DNA of 64,000 nucleotides from Cheilinus undulatus. Its lineage: Eukaryota > Chordata > Actinopteri > Labriformes > Labridae. How positions within the stretch are numbered: the first letter of the stretch is position 1; every line of letters begins with the position of its first letter. Under the pieces are notes generated by a model. It saw only the letters and a list, made by a program, of their open reading frames with translations, had not been told where the DNA came from and made no database searches. Below, piece after piece: positions 34,801 to 46,000 of this stretch. The position numbers and the translations under genes are program-made. The stretch spans positions 43,762,698-43,826,697 of the forward strand of contig NC_054879.1 of NCBI RefSeq assembly GCF_018320785.1, in the 5' to 3' direction.

Positions 34801-35801
34801 CAGTGGGATGGTCTGGGGCTGCTTTGCTGCTTCAGGACCTGGACCACTTGCTGTGATTGATGGAACAATGAATTCTGCTGTCTACCAGAAAATCCTGAAG
34901 GCCAATGTCCGGCCATCAGTTCATGCCCTCAAGCTCAAGTGCTCTTGGGTTATGCAGCAGGACAACGACCTGAAACACACCAGCAACTCCACCTCTGAAT
35001 GGCTCAAGAAAAACAAATTTAAGGTTTTGGAGTGGCCAAGTCAAATTGAGATGCTGTGGTGTGACCTTAAATGGACAGTTCATGCTGGAAAACCCTCCAA
35101 TATGGCTGAGTTAAAACAATTCTGCAAAGCGGAGTGGGCCAAAATTTCTCTACAGTGATGAGAAAGACTCATCACCAGTTATCACAAACGCTTGATTGTA
35201 GTTTTTGCTGCCAAGGGTGGAACAACCAGTTATTAGGGTCAGGGGGCAATTACTTTATCACACAGGACCAGATTGGTTTGGATTTTTTTCCCCTTAATAA
35301 ATAAAATTATCATTTAGAAACTGCATTTTGTATTTACTTGGGTTGTCTTTGTGAGATATTAAAATTGGTTTGATGATCTTAAACATTTAAGTGTGATAAT
35401 AATGCAAAAAAATCAGGAATCAGAAAGAGGGAAAATACTTTTTCACAGCACTTTAGGTCTGACAATGTTATCTTAAGCATTAAGAATACTGTACATTTAT
35501 AAAGATAAAGTGACGCCATGTTCATGTGTTCATGGCAAAGTTATATTTGTGACAAGTATTAAACAGTTAAATTTCTCTTTTTTGCAACAATATAAAGAGT
35601 TAATATGACATGATTTAGTCCGCAACATCTATAATCAAAGGTTCTATAATATAATTCAAGTCTTTATTGTCTGCAGTTGTGTCGAGTGACCCTCCCCTCG
35701 AGTGTTTGCCAGTCTTTGAGAGTCGGCTTCAGGAGACCAATAACCTACCTGCATTCCTGGCAAACATCAGGAAGGAGTTTATCGCTCTGGCACGGTGCTG
35801 A
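31884..35801 (+). CDS. spc25: kinetochore protein Spc25, complete
   Basis: Subunit of the Ndc80 complex. With Spc24 it forms the end that anchors to the inner kinetochore in mitosis. Coding exons: 31884-32034, 32271-32336, 32557-32703, 32814-32939, 33307-33405, 35677-35801; all phases agree. Product 237 aa (human 224). Residues about 20-130 are a charged helical/coiled-coil rod (for example EIQQKEMHKDDLIQKIEKLK). The C-terminal third is the RWD globular domain, with LGLEVRTILG and GEKLQFVFRNINPSDQDSAY aligning to human LGLEIRKIYG and EKLQFIFTNIDPKNPES. It starts MMSITDPSMSDRF; the second Met is also possible. The last intron (2.3 kb) holds a Tc1 element. A hAT element lies 75 bp after the stop, so the 3' end is uncertain: ATTAAA at 35820 or AATAAA at 36365 or 36844. 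Confidence 0.96.
33502..35453 (+). mobile_element. Tc1-like transposon with a duplicated 5' block
   Basis: TA-flanked inverted repeats of about 210 bp (CAGTTCTGTGAAAAGTATTT at the left; AAATACTTTTTCACAG at the right). Transposase pieces: 34235-34441, MPRSKEIQERMRNKVIEIYQ with the helix-turn-helix, ending at a TGA; and 34700-35155, with MVWGCFAASGPG, QQDND (second catalytic Asp) and EWPSQIEMLW. In the last of these the usual SPDLNP before the catalytic Glu is deleted. The reading frame is therefore broken and the copy inactive. Positions 33690-33850 recur at 34040-34200, preceded by a second terminus-like TAAGTGTCGTGAAATAG at about 33968. It lies in the last spc25 intron. Confidence 0.92.
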
Positions 35802-35875
35802 GAGTGGACAGGTGGGAGGATTAAAAGCAAAACAATGAATGTTTGCTTCTTACTGGACTACTTTTAACTATAAAG

Positions 35876-36483
35876 CAAGCTGGCGGCCCGAGGGCCACAT
35901 CAGACCCCCCACATCTTACCATCCGGCCCCCAGAACATTATTAAATTCTGAAATATGCAAAGAAAGAAATAGCTTGATGCATATAAGGCAGCTTTATAAA
36001 ATTCCCTACAGCTACTATAAAAATGAGATTGTTATAAATTGTCCAGATTGGTTAAATGTTTGAATCATTTTATAGAACACCACCAGTCACCCACCCAAGT
36101 TAAACACACATTTTAATTTCATTCTTGATCAAAACAATTGCTTTCTTTCAACCTCAACCCTTTTCCTGCCTGATATCCAAAACTAAAGACCTTTTTTCTC
36201 ACACAGGTTTTTCTCCAGTCGGGACACACCATATTAGCAGTAATGGAGAACATAACAGCCTCCATGCATTCAGCTAAAATATCTCAATTGCCCCCTTGTG
36301 GCTGGCTACAGTATGAGGACTGATTTTACTTTTAGAGGCTGAAAATGGCATACAGTTGACATAAAATAAAATATTTAAAAATATGTTAATGTCTCTTGAT
36401 TTAAGTTTATTTGAAAGCCTGGTCCCCAAAGCATCCATCAAGAAAAAACCTGGCCCTTGTACAAATGTAGTTGATGACCCCTG
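35876..36483. mobile_element. hAT-type element between spc25 and nostrin
   Basis: Perfect 8-bp duplication CTATAAAG (35868-35875 and 36484-36491). The right end GTTGATGACCCCTG is a typical hAT terminus; the left end is more decayed. No transposase. It lies directly after the spc25 stop codon and may form part of its 3'UTR. Confidence 0.85.
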
Positions 36484-36710
36484 CTATAAAGAAACTACAC
36501 TGAGTGTGGACTTTTAAAGTCATAACTGCTGGTTGTTGTTTTGTTTGTGCTCATGCTTGTCTTGTTTTTTCAAAGCTTGGTCTTATTGTATTTTCCCGAA
36601 GACTTCTTCCTTGACAGTGATTCAAACCCTCAGTATGTTTGGGTGGAAATACTGACAGGTCTTTGATACGTGAAGTAATCAGACATTCATTATAACTTTA
36701 ACATTCTCCA

Positions 36711-36716
36711 TTTATT
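36711..36716 (-). terminator. nostrin: candidate poly(A) signal of nostrin
   Basis: AATAAA on the minus strand about 320 nt after the nostrin stop; an alternative lies near 36822. Confidence 0.45.
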
Positions 36717-37036
36717 GTTGCTCATATAGTAGTCACTCAAATGAAAGGAGTCAGTAAACTGGTCGGCTAAATCTGTACTTTTGATCTATTTAAACATATT
36801 TATGAAATGCCCATTCTAGTTTTTATTCTGTACAAAATGAGGAATAAATAATGAGAAAAAAATGATTAAGGTTTAAAATGTACAAACACAGCATCAAGAA
36901 CTTCAGAAGAGAGTGAGCTAATCCAGTTTGTTGGCAGATGAAGGTGCAATAATTTGTATTTTTTTCTGTGAGTTTTCCTCAGTTGAATTTCTGCTGCAGG
37001 AGTGTCAGTCTTTAATGGTATGATGATTTTTGCAGA

Positions 37037-40000
37037 TCAGGCCTCAGACGATTTGATGCTACTCAACACGGGTAGCTCCTCCACATAGGTTGATGGGAAA
37101 TGTCCCGTCTTTCCGTTCAGTTGGCCAAACCACCAACCAGTCTCCTCCTTTCTATAAATGTCTAAAAGATCTCCTGTGAATCAGAGAAAATAATGCATCA
37201 TAGGACTGGTTAATAACTGTGGAAGAGAACGTGCTGTTTAGTCGCCGCCTACCTTCTTTTAAAGTCAGCTCATCTTCATGTTCAGGTGTGAAGTCATACA
37301 GCGCTTTACATTTTCCCAGGCTGCTCATCTCTGCTGTTATTTGACCTGTTAAATGTCAATAGTTATCACTGCTTGGCACATGTATGAATGCAAACCTTTT
37401 TTTCATCATATTGGAAATAAATCATTGCATAGATCTCTTTGGTTTCATCACCTTGTTCTTTGTCATCGGTGTGAGGCGGGTCGCCGTTCACAGTGCTGTC
37501 ACACTCCACAGCTGCGGCTTCCTGTGTCGTAGCTGATGAAGCGACCTGCTCAGGTGCACTTGTTGAGGTCTCCACTGATCGTTGTGTCCCAAACTGAGCA
37601 GGTCCTTTGTAAATGATTGAAGCTCTCAGTGACTGCCGGGATCTGAACGGGGTCCTCCTGAGTTTGACTGGACGACTCAGTTGAACGATGGTATGCTCAC
37701 AGTCCTAAGACAGAATAAGATTTGTTTCCTCATGCAATTTCTGTCTTAAAAAGCTGCTTTTAAAGGCTGAGATTCTTCAAAATGTTCTCAAAATTCTGAG
37801 CAACTAAGAATAAATAAATCCCACATGGTCCAAAAGTGGCAAAACATAAAGATAAATGGGTGAAAAATGACTAAATGGGCAAAAATCAGAAAAAAGGTGG
37901 GAAAAATGGGCTTAAAGCATCGAGTAGTAAAACGGGAAATTAGTGGCATTTAATTGCAAAAGGCAGCTTAAAGGGGTGAAAAAATTGCAAAAAGCTGGAT
38001 GAAAGTGTCAAAAATGGGCAAAAATAGTAAAAATGGAATTAAAGCAGCGAAAAAATACAAATAAAGTCAATGGAAATATGCAGACAAAAAATAGAGGTTG
38101 ACAATTAAACCTCCTGTATAAGTGTGGGAAACAAACTGATTAATGCTACTTGCAATGGATAATATCTGAGGGAAAAATTTCCTTTTTAAGTTTTTTTGGG
38201 GGAATAATGTAAAGTTACTCTGGTTAAAACATACTGAAGTAGAAGTAAAAGTACTGATTTCAAACCATACCTGAAAAAGTACAAGTACCCGCCCTTAAAA
38301 AACTTCTTAATTACAGAAATGAGTAAATGTAATTAGCTACCTTCCACCCCTGTCCTTAACATAGAACAAATAATCATACCTTGTCTTTCCACTTCATAAT
38401 GCTGTCTTTAAATCGGTGAAAGGACTTGGGTTTCCCCTCTAGTTCACACAGCGATAAAGAGAGTTTGTAGTGGGTGGCCTCCAGGAGATCCAGTTTTAGA
38501 GTACACTGAAGGAACAGAACACTTAGTGGATCAAATTTATGATCAGTTCAAAGTAAAAGTCCATTAGTGCACACCACTATCCATCCACCACACACCATAC
38601 TCTGCTTACCTCATCCAGCTGCTGCTCTGTTTCCTCAAGGTTCTTCTGGTTTGAAAAAGAGGGATTTTCTGTGTAGCTTTTTATCAGTTTTTCAATGCCT
38701 ATAAAGAAAATTTAAAAAGTGACTGAATAAAAAAAACCTTGGTTCTGTTTTGAGATAGCTATACTGATAGAAATTTGATTTATGCCTTGTCCAGAGTTTG
38801 ATATGTAATGTTCATGCTTTAATTCTTATAGGATAGAAAAATTCTGGCTATGTAAAAGTAAAAAAAAAAAAAACAGATTTAAATTAGGGCTGAATGTTTT
38901 GCAAAAATAATCAAATTAGGATTTTGTTTTTCCTAATATTGCGATTGCAATTTTACTTGGTGGAGAAGTTTCTTCTCAGAACACACTCCCTGGGTTAGTC
39001 AAGCAGCATGCTTTGACTTTCCAGGGAGTGCATAGGTAGAAACCCTCATATGGACTGATACATTTATGACTATGTGTACTGAAAACAGTACAGTTATTTC
39101 AGAAGCAATCAATCCATAGCAGCATGTATCTGAATATGAAGGTGCAACAAGCTTTAAGCTATAAAGGAGGCAGCTGGGGTGGAGGTGATGCTGGCTATCA
39201 GCTGATGCAGCTTAGGGTTAGACTTTTGTGATCTAACACTAAGTTTCTAAGTTAGATGGAATGAACTAACTCTTTTTGCTTATATTGCAAATCTGATGTC
39301 AATCACTTTATTGTAAGGGATTATTATTTTTATGTCATTCACTTTTATCAAGAAAAGGAGTATTTTTTTAAACAATTATTTAAAAAATGACACTTTTATG
39401 CAGGGGTGCCAAACTCAATCACAGCAGGGCTGGATTCTGGATTCAGGTCCAACCTGAGGGCCTAACAGGGTCACCTTTTTAATCATAAACTGTCAACCTT
39501 GTTTCACCGGTAATAAAATATGATAAAAATAAATAATGTAGTACTGAGGATAAATGACTTTGACATTTAAAAAGTTAAAAGATGAGTTTAAAGGCTCACA
39601 ATCTGAGAAAAGTAAATTTATTAGTTAAAAAAGGTCAAAACATGAAATTGAAATAGAAAAATAATGTTTTTAATGGCAAATATATTAAAAAGAAGTAAAA
39701 ATCATGAGATTAAAAGGTCAAAATATGAAATAATTTTTTAATCATGAAATTAAAAGTCAAAAAATGATTCATAATTTTAAATTGTGAGTCTAAAAAGTCA
39801 AACTATGGGATTATGAAGTCAAAGTTTGGAGTTGGAAATATGAGATAAAATACAAAATAATTGGTTAAGAAGGTCAAAATATCACTTAAAAATCAGAATT
39901 ATGAATCTTAAAGCTCAAAATATTAAATGAGAAGTGAAAATTATGAGTTCAAATTCTCAAAGTATGAAATTAAAAGTCAAAATCCTGTTTGAGTTCTAAT

Positions 40001-43000
40001 TGTGAGATGCTAAATTGAAAATGTGAAATTAAAACACAAATTAATTACTTTTCCCACATTCCTGACTTCTTATCTAAATATTTTACTCCTTACTTAACAA
40101 GGATATTTTAAATCATCAAGGATAAGTTCACATTTTTATACTTGAGGAAATCTGCAGACCTCACACTGATGGGCCAGTTAGAACAGAAATATGAGATCCT
40201 CTTGCGGGCCGGATTTTGCCCCCGGGCCTTGAGTTTGACACCCTTGCTTTAATGTTTGCATAATGTGCATAAGATCTCTGCCACTGCAAAAAAACCAAAA
40301 AGATTTATTAAAATTGTATTTTAAGTTAAAGAAATATTGCAACTTGTGTGATTTGTAAATTGCAGCAGGCTCTATTGTGATTTTTAACCTAATTGGTGAT
40401 TAATTGCCCAGCCCTTATTTAAATCAACTGCATAGGATTTAATCTTAAAAATTTAGTTGGTCAAAATAACAGGATTACAGAATTGGATAGGATCAGGTAA
40501 TTCAAGCTTATTTTCTATTCAGATCTTTGAACAACCAGGTTAAAGATGAGCTGGATTACCTGATCTTTGCTGGAAAATACTGGATTACCAAATCTGGGTT
40601 TTAACCCCTTAAAGCCTGTTGTATCCTATTTGATACATACTTTTATGATACCTCTATCTAATCAATATGATCATAAATTACTAATAAAACTCCTGAATAC
40701 AATCTGATAAATGATAAAAATGCCCTCAAGTGGATTATCAGTTACCAAAAATGTAATGTAATGCATTTTTTGGATTTCAGTAGAAAGTGAAATAAACATT
40801 CCAGTTCCAAAAAATTAGAATTTTCTGGCTATAATTTGGGTTTTCAGGCTTTTATGGGTTAATTATCCCAATGAAACAACTAAAAATCTTGCCTTCCCGG
40901 TCTTTCTGTGTTCTTGTGATGCTGTCCTCCAGACGCTGGAGTTTGAGTTTGATGGCGTCTTTTCTTCTCTCTCTGCCCATGAACGATTTGCTCTCTTCTT
41001 CCTGATTCATACAGACAACATCAAAATAGCATCAGTAACTGTGGTAATCTCTGTTAAAATCTGCAGAGTATACATCAAAGCTACAGGGCTGTACATTTAC
41101 ACATAGATATAGAAAAATCAGGAACATCCCACTGTGTTTTTAAAGTAGACCTGCAACAAAAATATACTTCAGAGCTCACTGACTAAACAGCCTTCATCTC
41201 ACACCCTGTCACAAAATGACAAGTACTTCTTCATATCTGCTGCATGAGTGCTCCCATTAAACAGACACCCCCCTGCAGAGATGCATTTGAGTATTTCTGA
41301 ATGGGTGACTCACTGAATGAGTCTTAGGCCTGCAGACAGGCATCTCTCCAAAATGCAATGTGTCTGAGATGTACATAAAAACCATACTTACATAATAATC
41401 AACCATCAAAAACTCAGCTTTGCTATCCACATGCATGATGTTGTTTTCCTCCACCAGGGTTTGAATGTCTCTGTCCATGTCCACCCTTTGAGTGGCCTGT
41501 TCAATCTGTTTTTGGCCCTAAAATGATAGAAATATTTTTATTTAAGCCAGGGACTTGTCCTGCATTCATGTGAGGATAAAGGAGGATATGTCTTACATGA
41601 CTGATGGTCTGCCCAAAGCCCGACGTGAAGAGGTTGTATCTGTTCAAAATGTCACAGAGGACTTCAATCCGCTGTTTCTCCAGCTCTTGAATGATCTGGA
41701 AAGCATAATGTAGTGTTATGTTTTTGCCAACCCACTTTGAAAACTTCAAAATAAGGTTTTCACAAAACAAGATTTTTGAACTCCAATAAAAGACTAGACA
41801 GTGACATTAATATCTGGTTGAAAGAAGGGAAACAAAACCAGAGATTCTAAACATCCAATGTTGGGAAATTCTTCTATCTAAACATAAAATATTGCAGGTA
41901 AATTTTTGTTTAATGTAGACGGTCTGCAGGAGTTTGGCCTAAAAGAAAAGTTTGATATTGATCATTAGAATTACATATTGTGCAATTTTAATGCATGCTA
42001 TATTAAATGTGAATTTTGACATCCTTGCAAGAGGCGATAACAGGCTTTCACAACTCAGTGCATGCTGGTGTGTTGCAACCGCAGGATGTGGCTACATGAT
42101 GCGGTGTGCTGCACCGTGACAGAGATGCCTTTAGATTCCCACAGGTCTGTCATTAAAGGTCACACATATTTTACCCCTTCAAGACAAGTTTATGTTGGTC
42201 TCAGAGGTCCCCAAAACATGCCTGTGAGGATTGCTGCCAAAAAAAAAACACTCCAGTATTGGATTTTTGCAAGTCTAAAATCCCCCTCTGTTTCAGCCCT
42301 GCTCAGAATGAACTGTTTCTGTGGCTGTAGCTTTAAATGTTACTGAGCTGTCTGACTCCGCCCCTCTCAGGAAATGGATGTGACTTATTGAATGTGACTC
42401 TCTTGATCCTCCTCTCAGCTGAGAGGAGGATCCATGATGGCCATGATGTAAGAATGTTCCAAATCAATTTAAAGGAAGATATTGTTAACCTTGTTGGAAT
42501 GGCAAATCATAATTTAGAAGATGCAACTTCCCGTTACCAGAAGGTGGCACTGTGACTAAATGAAAACTCTGACATTTGACTCTGCTTAGGCTGTGAGTCT
42601 TATGATTCTTGTGAAATTTGATAAATAAAATAATCAGTTAAAAGTTAGGACTATTTTTGCACTCTGCCAAATAATTCATCCAACTTTGACCCCAATATTG
42701 GATGTGCCCTGGGACCAAAAATCTAGCTTTTGACAATGTTTGATCATCTTGTCTAGAATGAGCTAAAAAGATCTGAAGTGAGTCAGATAAAAAGTGAAAA
42801 GGGGGACAAATGGCCAAAATTTGGCAATCATCTTCTTGTACATTTTTCTCAAGTCTGGACATGCTATATGCCTCTAGATCAGGGGTGTCAAACTTAAAAA
42901 AGATAAGTTTAAAGGCTCACAATCTGAGAAACGTAAATGTTTTAGTTTAAAAAGGTCAAAACATGAAAATGAAATTAAAAAATAATGTTTTTTGAAGGCA

Positions 43001-46000
43001 AATATATTAGAAAGAAGTCAAAATAATGAGTTTTAAAGGTCAAAATATGAAATAAATTTTGTAATGATGAAATTAAGAGTCAAAATATGATTCAAAATTT
43101 TAAATTGTGAATGTCACCTTTTTAACCAGAAACTGTCAACCTTGTTTCACTAGTAAAAAATGGAAAAAAAAAAAAAAAAAACTTAGCACTGATGAGAAAC
43201 GATTTGACATTTAAAAGTTAAAAAGATAGTTTAAAGGTTCACAATCTGAGAAAAGTAAATTTAGTAGTTCAAAAAGGTCAAAACATGAAATTGAAATAGA
43301 AAAATAATCTTTTTAAATACCAAATATATTAAAAAGAAGTAAAAACCATGAGTTTAAAAGGTCAAAATATGATTCAAACTATGGGATTATGAAGTCAAAG
43401 TTTGGAGTTGAAAGTATGAGATAAAATACAAAATAATTGGTTAAAAAGGTCAAAATTTCACTTAAAAATCAGAATTATGAATCTTAAAGCTCAAAATATT
43501 AAATGAGAAGTCAATATTAGGAGTTGAAAACCTCAAAGTATGAAATTAAAAGTCAAAATCCTAAATTTGAGTCCTAATTGTGAGATGCTTACTTGAAAAT
43601 ATGAAATTAAAAGACAAATTAATTTCTTTTCCCACATTCCTGACTCCATGTTTAAATATTTTCTCCTTATTTTTTCAGATTTTTTGACTTAATAAGGATA
43701 TCTTAAATCATCAAGGATAAGTTCACATTTTTGTACCTGAGGAAATCTGCAGTCCTCAGACTGATGGGCCAGTTATAACAGAAACATGAGGTCATCATGT
43801 GGGCCAGATTTAACTGTTCCACAGGCCGGATTTGGCCCCCGAGCCTTGAGTTTGACACCTGTGCTCTAGATCTTCGGGCATGTGTGTCAAATGTTGTCCA
43901 GGGTTGTATTCTAGGGGGTGGTATGGGGCTATTTAGTGATTCTCATGCACAAAGCAAAATCACATGTAAATGGCCACCACTTTTGAATTCTGTGCACATT
44001 TTTTTTGAGTTTGGGGTCATGTTAACCCCCCAAAAGAGCAATTCTTTAGACAGAATAATAGTAATTCCTCTCATTCTGGTGCACTGGCTTAAAAAAGTTT
44101 TATAACACATTTGGTGGACTGTGGTGGTGCTCCAAACAAAGTGCTTGAATAAACTGACCCCGTGGTCCTTCATCATTTTTAGCAGCCAAACACTCCCTGG
44201 TTTAACTCTTATCACAAATGAGGTGTCCTTGAGCAAAGACACTGAACCAACCTGTCCACTCACAAAAAACCTCTCTCCACAAGAGGACCACTCTAAAAAT
44301 TAGATCATATTTTTTGTGCACCTGGTAGCAGTTTTTCAGTGTGTTTTCCCACTTGAGTCTCATTTGATGACCCTCCAAGTTGATATTAAAGTACTCCTCA
44401 TCCACCCGCGCCTGCATCTCTGCTGACTTTGTCAGTCTGTTCAGCATCTGAAAGTCAAATACAAGGGGCAACATATACGTCATTAATGTGATGGTAGCTT
44501 CTCAGTATTTACTCCTAGACAATGGAAATATGAAGAGGAGTAAAATAGACTTATATTGTACCTTTTGTTTTTCTTTTTCAGTGCAGATGTGTTTGTTGTT
44601 CTCAACAAAGTTGAACAAAGCTTCATGTTCTCTTGTTAGTCCAACCAATTTCTTCTTGATCTGTTTAAAATGAAAACAACAGAATCCATGTTGATATCAC
44701 CGACTAAGCAAAATCAAATAATAATCAAAATCAAACATTTTATTATTGCATTCTTAATAAATTGATGAATATGTGTTATTATAGGGAATCTTTCTAAATG
44801 TTACTGTGCTCTACTTTATCTTGATTTATCCATGTTTTGCACATTTTCAATGTTATTCCAAAATTCAGAGAAGGAAATTTATCTTGAGGATGTTTAACTC
44901 TTTTTGTGGATTTTATAAATCAATATGAGTTTTTTTTAACAACCTCAACAACCAATTTGTTGTAGTAGGCTCACAATCAGTGACATGGGGATCACCTGAG
45001 TGCAGTCAATGTGTCTCGAGTGATTGTAGTATAAAGACACCTGTGTCTGAAAGGTCCAGTCACTGGTTAATCAGTATTCCTGGCTACCATTACACCATGA
45101 AGACAAAAGAATATCCCAATCAACTCTGAGGAAAGGCACTGAACATCCCCAGAGTTCAGTTAAATCCATCATCAAGAAATGGAAGGAATATAGCACATGT
45201 GTAAATCTGCCTAGATCAGGCCATCCTAACAAACTGAGTGAGCGTGCAAGAAGGAGACTAGTGAGAGAGGCCACCAAGACACCTATGACTACTCTGAAGG
45301 AGGTACAAGCTTCTACAACAGCAGTTGCTAGGTCTCTTCTCCAGTGAAAGCTTTATGGGAGAGTGGCAAAGAGAAAGTGACTGTTGAAGAAAACTCAGAT
45401 TAAATCTGGACTAGAGTTCACTAAAAGGCATGTGGGAGACTCCATGATCAAGAGGAAGAAAGTTCTGTGGCCTGATGAGACCAAAATGGTGCTTTCTGGC
45501 CATCAGATAAGAGGCCCAACACCACACATCACTACAAACTCATCATCCCCACTGTGGAGCACAGTGGTGGCAGCATCATGCTGTAGGGATGCTTCTCAAC
45601 AGCTGGCCCTGGAAGGCTTGTAAAGGTAGGAATATATAGGAAAATCCTGGAGGACAATCTTATTCATTTTACAAGAGAACTACAGTTTTTTCCAAAAAGA
45701 CAATGAGCTGAGGCATACAGCAAAAGCTGCACAGAAATGGTTTAAAGACAACAATGAATGCTCTGGAGTGGCAGAGTCAAAGCCCAGACATCAATCCAAT
45801 AAAGAATTAGTGGCTGGACTTGAAAAGGGCGGTTCACGCCTGATCCCTGTACAACCTGACAGAGCTTGAGCAGTTTTACAAAGAAGAATGGAGTAAAAAT
45901 GCAGTGTCCAGATGTTTGAGCCTGCTTGAGACCTGTCCACACAGACTCAGTAGTGATTGCAGCCAAATGTGACTACTAAATACTGACTTGGAGGGGTGAA

